64,000 nt of DNA, from positions 1 to 64,000 of the forward strand of contig JBAXNR010000005.1 in assembly GCA_037133675.1 (NCBI GenBank). Reading direction: 5' to 3'. The notes below the pieces were generated by a model that was not told the DNA's origin, searched no databases, and saw nothing but the letters and a program-made list of their open reading frames with translations. How positions within the stretch are numbered: position 1 is the first letter of the stretch; each line of letters opens with the position of its first letter. Origin of the DNA: UBA4132 sp037133675. GTDB lineage: Bacteria > Pseudomonadota > Gammaproteobacteria > Methylococcales > Methylomonadaceae. The translations under genes and the position numbers were made by a program. Below are positions 51,770-60,362 of this stretch, one piece after another.

Positions 51770-53557
51770 TTATTTGGCTTTTTCTTTTCCCGCAGGTTTA
51801 ATCAACCGAATGCCTAATTCTTTCAATTGCTCATCAGTGACAACAGCTGGTGCGCTCACTAATGGACAGGCGGCAGATTGGGTTTTTGGAAAAGCAATCA
51901 CATCACGGATAGAGGTTGAGTGAGTCATTAACATCACTAAACGGTCTAAGCCGAATGCTAAACCACCATGCGGAGGTGCGCCATATTTTAACGCATCTAA
52001 CAAGAAGCCGAATTTTTCGCGGGCTTCTTCATCACCAATGCCCAGTAACTCAAATACCGTTTGTTGCATAGCGGTACGGTTGATACGAATTGAACCGCCG
52101 CCGACTTCTGTACCATTCAATACCAAGTCATAAGCGCGAGACAAGGCAGTCGCAGGATTTGCCACCAAGTCTTCTACTGAACAGCTAGGCGCGGTGAATG
52201 GGTGATGAATCGCGTTGAAGCGTCCTGCTTTTTCATCCCAGTCGAACATTGGGAAATCAATTACCCACACAGGTTTCCATTCGCCCTGTAACAGTTTTAA
52301 ATCATGCCCCAATTTAACGCGCAACGCGCCCATGGCTTCATTAACGATACTGGCTTTATCCGCACCGAAGAAAATTAAATCGCCTGTTTGTGCGCCCGTT
52401 TTTGCCAACACGCTAGCCCAGACTTCGGCAGGGGCGAATTTAACAATCGGTGATTGCAAGCCATCAATGCCCGCTTCCAAGTCGTTGACTTTGATATAAG
52501 CCAAGCCTTTCGCGCCATAAATGCTGACGTATTTAGTAAGTTCGTCAATGTCTTTACGGCTTAACTCACTGGCATTCGGTACACGCATTGCCACCACACG
52601 CCCTTGCGGGTCTTTGGCAGGCGTAGAGAACACTTTGAAATCAACCAATTTCATATCATCGCCGATGTCCACTAATTCCAGCGGAATGCGTAAATCTGGG
52701 CGGTCAATACCATAACGTGACACGGCTTCGGCATGAGTCATGCGTGGGAATTTTGCATCCAATTCCACGTTGATGACTTTAGCGAATAACTGACGAATCA
52801 TTTCTTCCATGATGTTCATGATTTGATCTTCAGTCATGAACGAGGTTTCAATATCAAGCTGAGTGAATTCAGGTTGACGGTCGGCGCGTAAATCTTCATC
52901 ACGGAAACAACGCACCACTTGATAGTATCTATCCATACCCGCCACCATCAACATTTGTTTATACAATTGTGGTGATTGTGGCAAGGCGAAAAATGAATTT
53001 TCGTGGGTACGGCTAGGCACGATGTAATCACGCGCCCCTTCTGGAGTCGCTTTCGTCAAATACGGTGTTTCGATTTCAAAAAATTCATTGTCATCGAGGA
53101 AATTACGCAATACGCGGGTGACATCACGGCGCACTTTCATTTTTTCCTGCATCGCCACGCGGCGTAAATCGATATAACGGTATTTCAAGCGCAATTCTTC
53201 ATTGACTTCAATATCGCTTTCGACAGGAAACGGCGGTGTTTCCGATTCGTTTAAGACTTCAATTTCTTTCGCTAAAATTTCAATCGCGCCAGAGTGCATA
53301 TTGGCGTTCACCGTACCCGCAGGACGGTCACGCACCACACCTGTAATTCTCAGCACATATTCACTACGAACGTGCTCCGCTGCTTTAAAAGCATCGGCAT
53401 AGTCAGGGTCAACGACGACTTGCACCAAGCCTGCACGGTCGCGCAAATCAATAAAAATAACGCCGCCATGATCGCGCCGTCTGTGTACCCAACCGCAGAT
53501 AGAAACAGTTTGGTCGAGTTGTTGGGTGTTTAATTCTCCGCACTTGTGAGTACGCAT
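51770..53557 (-). CDS. aspS: Aspartyl-tRNA synthetase
   Basis: A 595-residue class II synthetase charging tRNA-Asp (or tRNA-Asn too, if non-discriminating). The N-terminal anticodon-binding OB fold (GWVHRRRDHGGVIFIDLRDR), motif 2 (CFRDEDLRADRQPEFTQLDI), the bacterial GAD insertion (about 290-430) and motif 3 (GGLAFGLDRLVMLM) are in order. The start was set at ATG 53557 (MRTHKCGELN), with AAGGAA upstream. The frame is open 43 codons further, through a repeat, but that is not conserved sequence. The fmdB-type gene usually just upstream is 4.2 kb away here. Confidence 0.95.
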   Translation of the reverse strand: MRTHKCGELNTQQLDQTVSICGWVHRRRDHGGVIFIDLRDRAGLVQVVVDPDYADAFKAAEHVRSEYVLRITGVVRDRPAGTVNANMHSGAIEILAKEIEVLNESETPPFPVESDIEVNEELRLKYRYIDLRRVAMQEKMKVRRDVTRVLRNFLDDNEFFEIETPYLTKATPEGARDYIVPSRTHENSFFALPQSPQLYKQMLMVAGMDRYYQVVRCFRDEDLRADRQPEFTQLDIETSFMTEDQIMNIMEEMIRQLFAKVINVELDAKFPRMTHAEAVSRYGIDRPDLRIPLELVDIGDDMKLVDFKVFSTPAKDPQGRVVAMRVPNASELSRKDIDELTKYVSIYGAKGLAYIKVNDLEAGIDGLQSPIVKFAPAEVWASVLAKTGAQTGDLIFFGADKASIVNEAMGALRVKLGHDLKLLQGEWKPVWVIDFPMFDWDEKAGRFNAIHHPFTAPSCSVEDLVANPATALSRAYDLVLNGTEVGGGSIRINRTAMQQTVFELLGIGDEEAREKFGFLLDALKYGAPPHGGLAFGLDRLVMLMTHSTSIRDVIAFPKTQSAACPLVSAPAVVTDEQLKELGIRLIKPAGKEKAK

Positions 53558-53597
53558 AAGGTTTCCTTGTTGGTTAAAAATGTTTTTGGTTATTTTT

Positions 53598-53675
53598 GTA
53601 GGTTGGGCTGGCGATAGCCAACCCAACATGAGCGCGTGATTAAGTTGGGTTGCAAAAAGCGCAACCCAACCTACG
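53598..53675. repeat. Two palindromic repeats in tandem
   Basis: GGTTGGGCTGGCGATAGCC with AACCCAAC (53601-53627), then AGTTGGGTTGC with GCAACCCAACC (53643-53672). They are part of the repeat family seen at 17238, 54259 and 57705, in the 5' region of aspS. Confidence 0.6.
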
Positions 53676-53707
53676 CGACTACGCACTTAATCTTTATTGC
53701 TTAAAAA

Positions 53708-53974
53708 TTATTCGTAATGCGTCCACATTCGTAAAACATGGACGGCTTTTTCATTTTCAACAATTTGATAAATTAAACGATGTTGAATCGAAATACGTCG
53801 AGAATAAAATCCTTGCAAATTACCCACTAACTTCTCATAAGGCGGTGGTGTTTTGTACGGATTTTCTTCCAAAAGTTCTAATAATTTTTTAGCTTGTGCT
53901 TTAAGACCTGATTGAGCAATTTTTTTCGCATCTTTCGTTGCCTGACGACTTAAAATAATCTGCCAAGTCACCAA
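53708..53974 (-). CDS. yoeB: YoeB-type mRNA interferase toxin
   Basis: An 88-residue RelE-superfamily RNase that cuts mRNA in the ribosomal A site. It follows the YoeB pattern throughout: WQIILSRQATKDAKKIA at the N-terminus, then NPYKTPPPYEKLVGNLQGFY, SRRISIQHRLIYQIV, and the catalytic end VLRMWTHYE (His-Tyr near the C-terminus). It overlaps the antitoxin gene by 7 bp. Complete and probably active. Confidence 0.93.
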   Translation of the reverse strand: MVTWQIILSRQATKDAKKIAQSGLKAQAKKLLELLEENPYKTPPPYEKLVGNLQGFYSRRISIQHRLIYQIVENEKAVHVLRMWTHYE

Positions 53975-54219
53975 TCTAAAACCTGTAAATTAGTACCTTG
54001 TGCTAGTGATTCATTAGCTGCCTCATGAATACTGGCAACCATATTGGGAATTGAATTAAGAAATAAAGTTTCTTCAATTGACAGCCAATCTTCAGCACTA
54101 ATAATCACAAAATTTTTACCATCACGTTGTTTAACGTGCAGGGTTTCATGATTTTTAAAACAAGGTTCTATTTCCTTGGGTAAATTCTTTCGTAATTTTG
54201 TCGCTGTGGTTTCAAGCAT
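53968..54219 (-). CDS. yefM: YefM/Phd-type antitoxin
   Basis: An 83-residue antitoxin pairing with YoeB. The N-terminal Phd fold (TATKLRKNLPKEIEP, then HVKQRDGKNFVIISAEDWLS) binds DNA and the C-terminal tail binds the toxin. It represses its own operon. The ATG at 54219 gives the usual length. Confidence 0.88.
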   Translation of the reverse strand: MLETTATKLRKNLPKEIEPCFKNHETLHVKQRDGKNFVIISAEDWLSIEETLFLNSIPNMVASIHEAANESLAQGTNLQVLDW

Positions 54220-54258
54220 TATTATGCCCTCAATATATTTTAGTATGTCTCTTTATTT

Positions 54259-54310
54259 GTTGGGTTTCGCTATCGCTCTACCCAACCTACGGGCTACGGG
54301 CTACGGGCTG
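54259..54310. repeat. Palindromic repeat plus short tandem GGGCTAC
   Basis: TGTTGGGTTTCGCTATCGC faces CTACCCAACCTAC, followed by three GGGCTAC units. It supplies the last codons and stop of the antitoxin gene at 54287-54520. Confidence 0.55.
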
Positions 54311-54520
54311 ATTTAATTCTTGTCTGACTTGTTTTAATTCGGTTATTTCGTCCAATTTTTCAAAGCCTATATTTTGCCAGATGCCTTTTAAGCTTTGATT
54401 ATTTTCAGTGGCTGGTGTAAATAAAGTTTTTAGGTATTGGTCAATTTGTTCCAGTTGTTGGTCTGATAAGAAAGTAAGTTGCTGGCTAATTTCTAGTTGT
54501 TTCAAGGCTGTGGTATTCAT
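54287..54520 (-). CDS. Orphan antitoxin-like protein
   Basis: A 77-residue Gln/Leu-rich protein. The part KGIWQNIGFEKLDEITELKQ resembles the C-terminal toxin-contact region of small antitoxins. Its end (QPVARSP) is read from the GGGCTAC repeat, so the original C-terminus was probably lost. No toxin gene lies directly downstream; YefM-YoeB follows after 67 bp. Function uncertain. Confidence 0.45.
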   Translation of the reverse strand: MNTTALKQLEISQQLTFLSDQQLEQIDQYLKTLFTPATENNQSLKGIWQNIGFEKLDEITELKQVRQELNQPVARSP

Positions 54521-54592
54521 TTTATTTCCTCATCGTTAATTTTTCAGCAGGGATTTTTACAACTTCAAATAATCACTTTACCCAGCTACTCG

Positions 54593-55333
54593 CTACTTAA
54601 CTTTATGTTCTCCTTCACTAATACTCCGTGATACATAAACAGTAAATGAAACTACTATAAGCACAAATCCATTTATTACTTCATAAATAGCTAAAAATTG
54701 GGAAAAACTATGCTTAGGCACTAAATCACCATAACCAATAGTGGCAATTGTAATACCACTAAAATATATTGCATCCCAGATATTGGTAATAGGGCAATTA
54801 TTATTTTCTATACCACAATGATAAATCGACAACACAAATTGTAATATGCCATACAGCAGTATAAGTTCGACATAGCTAACCATTGCCAGTTTAATTCTTT
54901 CATAATATAGTAAACCACTCGAATTTGACTGTGGACTTAATTGATCTCTAGCATCACAAATAAAGGCAATAAATATTTCATTAACCCTTGAAAAAGCATA
55001 AAGACTACAAATAGCAGTAAAAAGCAAAGCAAAAAAACAATCATTTTTGCAAAAACAAGGAAGCAAAAAGCATACAAATAAGGTAGAAAAAAAGTATCGA
55101 GAATTTAACTTTTTTATTAATATTGGCTTCTCATTAGAGCTATATTTGCTGTAGCTTGCATAAAATAACGTAATCGAAAAAAAGAAAGAAACTATTTTCT
55201 TAGTAACCAGTGATTTTTTGAAATTACTATTAAAAAGCAGAACAACCACAAAATATATAATATAAACAATATACAAACAAATAATATAATATAGGAACAC
55301 ATTTTCAGTAAAATCTAGTTTGCAATCAGACAT
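54593..55333 (-). CDS. Two-pore-type potassium channel protein
   Basis: A 246-residue membrane protein. Several hydrophobic helices fill residues 10-170. The C-terminal ion-channel domain has the pore helix and selectivity filter TIATIGYGDLVPK (about 194-206), then a last helix. The start was moved to ATG 55333 (MSDCKLDF) because AAGGA lies upstream; the longer frame starts at TTG without a ribosome site. No RCK/TrkA ligand domain is attached. It lies beside two unknown membrane proteins in the same direction, and together they may form a membrane effector system. Confidence 0.85.
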   Translation of the reverse strand: MSDCKLDFTENVFLYYIICLYIVYIIYFVVVLLFNSNFKKSLVTKKIVSFFFSITLFYASYSKYSSNEKPILIKKLNSRYFFSTLFVCFLLPCFCKNDCFFALLFTAICSLYAFSRVNEIFIAFICDARDQLSPQSNSSGLLYYERIKLAMVSYVELILLYGILQFVLSIYHCGIENNNCPITNIWDAIYFSGITIATIGYGDLVPKHSFSQFLAIYEVINGFVLIVVSFTVYVSRSISEGEHKVK

Positions 55334-55398
55334 AAAAGTCCTTAAAAAATTAATGAGGCACAATTTCCAGTGCAAAAGGATGGGCTGTCAAAGTTCAG

Positions 55399-55474
55399 GC
55401 ATGGTGGGCAAGCGTCTTTTTTCTTGCCTACCGATTATGCCAATTCAGCATGGGCAAACGATAGAGCCATTTAC
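55399..55474. repeat. Palindromic repeat
   Basis: CATGGTGGGCAAGCG, CTTGCCTACCGA and CATGGGCAAACGATAG are fragments of the family at 13272-13303, arranged as two imperfect hairpins between the channel gene and its neighbour. Confidence 0.5.
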
Positions 55475-55488
55475 CAATTTTACACAGA

Positions 55489-56532
55489 TTAATGCTTAAC
55501 AAATATAATCCCTTGCTCTGAATCATTATTTTCTATGTTTTCGTAATATCCCTTTAAACTTAGACATTTCTTTTCGATATATTCAGAAACTATAAGATTT
55601 TGACTATTAAAATCGGCATAACAGGAAGTTACATTGTTTACTAACAACTCAAATTGATTAGATTTTTTCACTAAATCTTCTTTTGTTATATCGTGATTTG
55701 AGTTAATAACTCGTGAAAAATAAGAAAATGATTTTTTTAATTCATTCAAGTGTGATTTTCGTATTTTTAAGATATGCTTAGCTCCTTCAATATCATTTAA
55801 AATGATAAATCCACGAAACTCACCCATAGCGGTAATCATTAATGTATTATAAAGAAATACAATATCATTTAAATCCAGTTGCTCTGGTACAGATTGGATT
55901 TTGTCTTGTAAATAACCATTAAGACCTGAAAAACCCTTGCTCAGATTTAATTGAACATTTTCTATTCGATTTTGACTTGCATTAGGTAAAAGATAATCGA
56001 AACTACCTTTTATTTCACTTAAATACCCGCGTATTTCTCTTTTTTCAGCATCTTTTTTCAGTGACTCTAATCTATATAAAACATCATCAAATTTAGTTTC
56101 AATAATATTTAAACGGTTATCTATCGCTTTAAATTTTGAAGCACAAAGGGCGAAAGTTGCTAAACTGGCAACTGCTCCAATAGCACTAACACCTGCTGTA
56201 AACTGAGCAAGTCCTGTTAAAGCTTTAACTTGCTCAGTTAAGTAATCAATTTTAATGCCTTGTTGGTGTAATTGATAATTAGCGGCAAGGCTAGAAGCAC
56301 AATCAACTAAGCCAGTAACCAAAGCTGTTATTGGCTCTGCACCATTGTTCATCATTGGAACAGATACTTTTAAAAATGAATTACCAACTTGGTCAACAAG
56401 ATTTTTTGATTCTCTTAAATGGGCTTTAATTATCCCTGTTTTGACATCTTTAACAATTGCTCCGTAACGCATTAACTCCTTTTTGGCAATAGCTTTTGCA
56501 ATTTCTGGCGGTATTTCAAAAGGAATAGTCAT
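55489..56532 (-). CDS. Unknown protein with central membrane segment and coiled coil
   Basis: A 347-residue protein of no recognised family. The N-terminus (MTIPFEIPPEIAKAIAKKEL) begins a soluble domain of about 80 residues. A Gly/Ala-rich hydrophobic stretch (FTAGVSAIGAVASLATFAL, about 113-131) could insert in a membrane. A heptad-like region (IDNRLNIIETKFDDVLYRLE) and a long helical C-terminal domain follow. Proteins with this layout occur in accessory regions of other bacteria and are unnamed as far as I know. It is 6 bp from the upstream 154-residue gene, so they form an operon. Confidence 0.6.
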   Translation of the reverse strand: MTIPFEIPPEIAKAIAKKELMRYGAIVKDVKTGIIKAHLRESKNLVDQVGNSFLKVSVPMMNNGAEPITALVTGLVDCASSLAANYQLHQQGIKIDYLTEQVKALTGLAQFTAGVSAIGAVASLATFALCASKFKAIDNRLNIIETKFDDVLYRLESLKKDAEKREIRGYLSEIKGSFDYLLPNASQNRIENVQLNLSKGFSGLNGYLQDKIQSVPEQLDLNDIVFLYNTLMITAMGEFRGFIILNDIEGAKHILKIRKSHLNELKKSFSYFSRVINSNHDITKEDLVKKSNQFELLVNNVTSCYADFNSQNLIVSEYIEKKCLSLKGYYENIENNDSEQGIIFVKH

Positions 56533-56538
56533 ATCTAG

Positions 56539-57003
56539 TTAAGCCTCATCTTCTTCAAGTTTGTCGTTGAAAGAGTTCATTTTCTCTTTGATTTTCTCTT
56601 TTTCATTTTTTTCTTTTATATGACTCGATAGGCGGGGGTGTTTAGCCGTAACTGTCAACTTTTTGCTTATTTTATTTTTGGCTATTTCATACTCAGGATT
56701 TAACGTTACTAAATTATGAGCCGCTATTGCAACTGTAGAAGCAATTCCAATCAACCCTGTAATTCCACCAAAAAAACTACTTGCTGCTGTCACAGAACGC
56801 CACTCTGTATATACTCGACAAGTCATTTTTCTTTTTTCAATCAAGCCTTCTAAAATAAGAATTGCTTCTTTCATTTGCTCATTCAAGTCTATGACTTCAA
56901 AAGATTGATACTCTTCAATCAATTTGGATGCTTTTCCATTTTCAAGTTCATAAAATTTAAGCTGTACAGTTTCTTGACTCTCAGTCGGTGATGTTGATGA
57001 CAT
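56539..57003 (-). CDS. Unknown small membrane protein, partner of the 347-residue protein
   Basis: A 154-residue protein. ATG 57003 was chosen; the frame is open further upstream through a repeat but starts there at TTG. The N-terminal half is acidic and helical, a Gly-rich hydrophobic segment (SSFFGGITGLIGIASTVAIA, about residues 77-96) could cross a membrane, and the C-terminus is Lys/Glu-rich. The glycine spacing resembles glycine-zipper pore formers. It forms an operon with the 347-residue gene (6-bp gap). No family is recognised. Confidence 0.6.
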   Translation of the reverse strand: MSSTSPTESQETVQLKFYELENGKASKLIEEYQSFEVIDLNEQMKEAILILEGLIEKRKMTCRVYTEWRSVTAASSFFGGITGLIGIASTVAIAAHNLVTLNPEYEIAKNKISKKLTVTAKHPRLSSHIKEKNEKEKIKEKMNSFNDKLEEDEA

Positions 57004-57082
57004 ATCTTTCTCGATGTTTAACTCGTATTTTAATCGTTCCAACGTTCTACGTTGAAATGCCTCAGTTGACGCTCCAGCTTCT

Positions 57083-57477
57083 TCACATAGCAGAGCGATT
57101 TATCGAATGCTCTCGTATCCACTGTGCAAAACTCGTTTCCTGTATTTCACCACTGGCAACCGCTAACAGTGTCTGCGTTGCATCCGTTTGAGTGGCGGTT
57201 AGTTTGTAACCATTCAAGCCTAAAAACAAACCCACTGCCAAAAACGCGACCCGCTTGTTGCCATCCATAAACGCATGAACTTCGCTAAGCCTATCGTGTA
57301 TGCCGCCGCCAAGTCTGCAAAATCTGGTTCACTGTACAAAGCCGAGTTGACCGCCCGATTCAATGCCTAATCTAACAAACCTTCATCCAGAATACCTGAC
57401 GCGCCGCCATGCAAAAGCAAACTTTCATCATGTAGCATAACCAACAGTTGTTTATTAATCCACTGCCATTTCTGCAT
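57083..57477 (-). pseudogene. doc: Doc/Fic-type toxin, disrupted
   Basis: The parts of a Doc kinase/AMPylator-type toxin are all present: MQKWQWINKQLLVMLHDESL and HGGASGILDEGLLD, then a TAG (57367-57369) where a sense codon is expected, then ALNRAVNSALYSEPDFADLA, then a frameshift near 57280, and finally the Fic core HAFMDGNKRVAFLAVGLFL to the end. One substitution and one indel inactivate it. Its antitoxin upstream remains open. Confidence 0.85.
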
Positions 57478-57479
57478 TA

Positions 57480-57683
57480 TTATTTAGCCAATGCGTTAAA
57501 TGTTTCGTGATACTCCTGCATAAATTCACGCCCAATGTTTAACTGTTTTGCTTGCTCTGGCGTGATTACTGCGCTTGGTTTTAATTTTAATTGAGTAATT
57601 AATTTTTTTAATTCTATGAGTGAATCTTCTGGTAATTTATCAATTTCACGGAACAAATCCAGTTTATATTCTGCAATATTCAT
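57480..57683 (-). CDS. Antitoxin of the Doc-like pair
   Basis: A 67-residue protein (FREIDKLPEDSLIELKKLIT, then QLKLKPSAVITPEQAKQL) of the kind found directly upstream of Doc toxins. Its stop lies 2 bp before the toxin start. It is intact, although the toxin is broken, so it is free to decay. Confidence 0.7.
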   Translation of the reverse strand: MNIAEYKLDLFREIDKLPEDSLIELKKLITQLKLKPSAVITPEQAKQLNIGREFMQEYHETFNALAK

Positions 57684-57704
57684 TTCAACGCCTTTTAGTG
57701 GAAT

Positions 57705-57734
57705 GTTGGGTTACGCTATCGCTAACCCAACCTA
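57705..57734. repeat. Palindromic repeat
   Basis: TTGGGTTACGCTATCGC faces TAACCCAACCTAC. It is the cleanest copy of the family, between the antitoxin and the FmdB gene. Confidence 0.6.
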
Positions 57735-57745
57735 CAATTACAACA

Positions 57746-58006
57746 TTAAGATTTTGGACAACTACTGGTATTGCAGGCACTACTGGGTGCAGAACTGGCT
57801 TCACCTGCGACATTTTTCTTCGCACCGCTTTTGAAATCCGTTTCATACCAGCCTGTGCCTTTGAGTCTAAAACCTGCCGCTGAGATTTTTTTCATCAGTT
57901 CGGGTTGCGTGCAAGCGGGGCAAACGATTAACGGTTCAGCATTAAGTTTTTGTAAAGCTTCATGCGTATGACCGCAAGATTGGCATTGATATTCGTAAAT
58001 GGGCAT
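57746..58006 (-). CDS. FmdB-family zinc-ribbon protein
   Basis: An 86-residue protein. The N-terminal MPIYEYQCQSCGHTHEALQK and PLIVCPACTQPELMKKISAA supply two CxxC pairs of a zinc ribbon, followed by FRLKGTGWYETDFKSG and a Ser/Ala-rich tail with two Cys. In many gammaproteobacteria this gene stands directly before aspS. Here accessory genes have come between them. Function is thought to be regulatory but is not established. Confidence 0.93.
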   Translation of the reverse strand: MPIYEYQCQSCGHTHEALQKLNAEPLIVCPACTQPELMKKISAAGFRLKGTGWYETDFKSGAKKNVAGEASSAPSSACNTSSCPKS

Positions 58007-58106
58007 AAAGACTCCGTAAAAAACAGTAGATAGTGAGGTGAGTGTTAGTTTTTCAACGCGCTTACCTATAGAATAACCCGCTATTTTACAGATTTACGGC
58101 TTAACA

Positions 58107-59132
58107 ATGAAAACATTAACGATTATTCGTCCTGATGATTGGCATATTCATGTCAGAAATGGTGTAATTTTAAAAACTGTGTTGCCTCACACAGCACAAC
58201 AATTTGCCCGCGCCATTATTATGCCTAACCTGAAACCCCCTGTGACTACCGTTGCACAAGCCTTGGTTTATCGGGAGGAAATTTTATCCGCTTTGCCGCA
58301 AGGTGCGAAATTTACGCCATTAATGACTTTATATTTAACGGCGGCAACCACGATTGCAGAAATCAAAGCCGCCGCTGAATCTGAACACGTTTATGCGGTT
58401 AAATTGTATCCCGCTGGGGCAACGACTAATTCAGATGCGGGTGTGGCGGATATTAATGCTATTTATCCGTTGTTAGCGGCGATGGAAAAGTACGCGTTAC
58501 CGTTATTAGTGCATGGCGAAGTCACTGATGATAACTGCGATATTTTTGATAGAGAGCGCGTCTTTGTTGACCGTCATTTGACTGCTATCACGCGTGATTT
58601 TCCACACTTACGCGTAGTGCTGGAACACGTTACTACCAGCGAAGCGGTACAATTTGTTGAAGCAGCGAGTGATAATATCGCCGCAACCATTACCCCGCAA
58701 CACTTATTATTTAATCGTAATGCGATTTTAGCAGGTGGTATAAAGCCGCATTATTATTGTTTGCCGATTTTGAAACGCGAAACGCACAGACAGGCATTAA
58801 TCAAAGCGGCTACCAGCGGTAATGCTAAATTCTTTTTAGGCACGGACAGTGCGCCACACACACGCGATTTAAAAGAAAATGCCTGTGGTTGTGCAGGCTG
58901 TTACAGTGCGTTTGGCGCGTTAGAATTGTATGCTGAGGCATTTGAGCAAGCCGACGCGCTGAATAAATTAGAAGGCTTTGCCAGTTTTTATGGTGCAGAT
59001 TTTTATCGCTTGCCCAGAAACACTGATACCATCACGCTGGAAAAACAAACTTGGACGATACCCAATGTTTATGGTGATATTACCCCGTTAAAAGCGGGTG
59101 AAAATCTGAGTTGGAAATTGGTTAGCGCGTAA
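58107..59132 (+). CDS. pyrC: Dihydroorotase
   Basis: A 341-residue class II dihydroorotase, third step of pyrimidine synthesis. The metal ligands are visible in DDWHIHVRNG, the carbamylated Lys lies in AVKLYPAGATTNSDAGV (about residue 98), and the His and Asp ligands in LVHGEVTD, LEHVTT and LGTDSAPH. Full length, plus strand, opposite to the FmdB gene. Confidence 0.97.
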   Translation: MKTLTIIRPDDWHIHVRNGVILKTVLPHTAQQFARAIIMPNLKPPVTTVAQALVYREEILSALPQGAKFTPLMTLYLTAATTIAEIKAAAESEHVYAVKLYPAGATTNSDAGVADINAIYPLLAAMEKYALPLLVHGEVTDDNCDIFDRERVFVDRHLTAITRDFPHLRVVLEHVTTSEAVQFVEAASDNIAATITPQHLLFNRNAILAGGIKPHYYCLPILKRETHRQALIKAATSGNAKFFLGTDSAPHTRDLKENACGCAGCYSAFGALELYAEAFEQADALNKLEGFASFYGADFYRLPRNTDTITLEKQTWTIPNVYGDITPLKAGENLSWKLVSA

Positions 59133-59181
59133 ATTCACATCTACCTCGCGTATGAAAACACGGCGCGGCGCACCATCACTG

Positions 59182-59206
59182 CATTCCCACGCGGCGCGTG
59201 GGAACG
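59182..59206. repeat. REP-like hairpin
   Basis: CATTCCCACGCGG faces CGCGTGGGAACG between pyrC and rnt. The same family as 41048-41079. Confidence 0.6.
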
Positions 59207-59244
59207 AGAAATAAATTTACTATTTGGATTAAAATCAAAACTTA

Positions 59245-59886
59245 ATGGATACCCCAATCATCCCGCTAGAAAAACGCTTTAGAGGTTATCTGCCTGTTGT
59301 TATCGACATCGAAACCGCAGGCTTTAATGCCAAGAAAAATGCGTTATTAGAAATTGCCGCTGTTATTGTGGAACTGAACAGCGATTGTGAACTGCATATT
59401 ACTGAACATTACACCACCCACGTTATACCGTTTAAAAATTCTGAGTTAGACGAAGCCGCGCTTAAATTTAACGGCATAGACCCTTATCATCCATTTCGCA
59501 TGGCAATTGATGAAAAAGACGCGCTGGAGATGATGTTTAAACCCATTAGAGCGGCGATTAAACGTAATAATTGCACAAAAGCGATTTTAGTCGGACATAA
59601 TCCCGCATTCGATATTGCCTTTTTAAATGCAGCGGTTCATCGCACTCAAATGAAACGTAACCCTTTTCATCCGTTTAGCACATTTGATACCGCAACCTTA
59701 GGTGGTTTGGCGTATCAACAAACGGTATTGGCAAAAGTTGCGCAAGCAGCGGGAATGGAGTGGGATAATGAGAAAGCGCATTCTGCACTCTATGATGCAG
59801 AAAAAACCGCAGAATTATTTTGTAAGATTGTAAATCGTTGGAAACATTTGGAAGCACATGAACACACTCCATCACATAATATGTAA
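59245..59886 (+). CDS. rnt: Ribonuclease T
   Basis: A 213-residue DEDDh 3'-5' exoribonuclease that trims tRNA and other stable RNA ends. Exo I is VIDIETAGFNAKKNALLEIA (about residues 20-39), Exo II is ILVGHNPAFDIAFLNAA, and Exo III is HSALYDAEKTAELF. The N-terminus RFRGYLPVVIDIETAGFN is typical of RNase T, not of DNA polymerase epsilon subunits. Confidence 0.95.
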   Translation: MDTPIIPLEKRFRGYLPVVIDIETAGFNAKKNALLEIAAVIVELNSDCELHITEHYTTHVIPFKNSELDEAALKFNGIDPYHPFRMAIDEKDALEMMFKPIRAAIKRNNCTKAILVGHNPAFDIAFLNAAVHRTQMKRNPFHPFSTFDTATLGGLAYQQTVLAKVAQAAGMEWDNEKAHSALYDAEKTAELFCKIVNRWKHLEAHEHTPSHNM

Positions 59887-59897
59887 AGAGAGAATCT

Positions 59898-60311
59898 ATG
59901 AAAACATTTAAAATCATTAAAGCAACAGCTCTTTCACTGGTCTTGTGGTTTGCTAATGGTATTGCTTTTGCACAAAGCTATGAATACGATAAACAGACGA
60001 CAATCGAAGGTATTTTAATTTCATCAACAGCCGAACCTGAAATTACATACGATGAAAAACCTCATCAGTTCCCATCTTTGAAATTGCTTAAACCCATTTC
60101 AGTGTTATGCGCTACCGCTACCAAAGAAACAGATTCTTGCCAGCCAGAAATAGGAGTTACTTTGTTGCATTTGGTATTAAAGGAAAAACAAATGAAGCAA
60201 TTCAAGAAATTGAAAGGCAAAACTGTTAAATTAAGTGGAAATTTGTTCCATTCGGATAACGGTCATCATTTCACTTCAGTATTGTTGGATGTTGAGTCAA
60301 TAAATCCTTAG
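59898..60311 (+). CDS. DUF4431 exported protein
   Basis: A 137-residue protein with a signal peptide (about residues 1-25, ending IAFAQS). The mature part reads TTIEGILISSTAEPEITYD, LLKPISVLCA and KLSGNLFHSDNGHHFTSVLL, an OB-like beta-barrel pattern of the DUF4431 family. Periplasmic, function unknown. It follows rnt by 11 bp with GAGAGA upstream of its start. Confidence 0.8.
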   Translation: MKTFKIIKATALSLVLWFANGIAFAQSYEYDKQTTIEGILISSTAEPEITYDEKPHQFPSLKLLKPISVLCATATKETDSCQPEIGVTLLHLVLKEKQMKQFKKLKGKTVKLSGNLFHSDNGHHFTSVLLDVESINP

Positions 60312-60362
60312 CAAAAACGCATAAATGTTGTAGGCGCGAAGCTGTCACGCCTACACCAGTGA

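Noticed and set aside
53557..53686. Upstream extension of aspS by 43 codons
   Set aside because: The extension is read from a palindromic repeat and is absent from the family; AAGGAA precedes the internal ATG at 53557.
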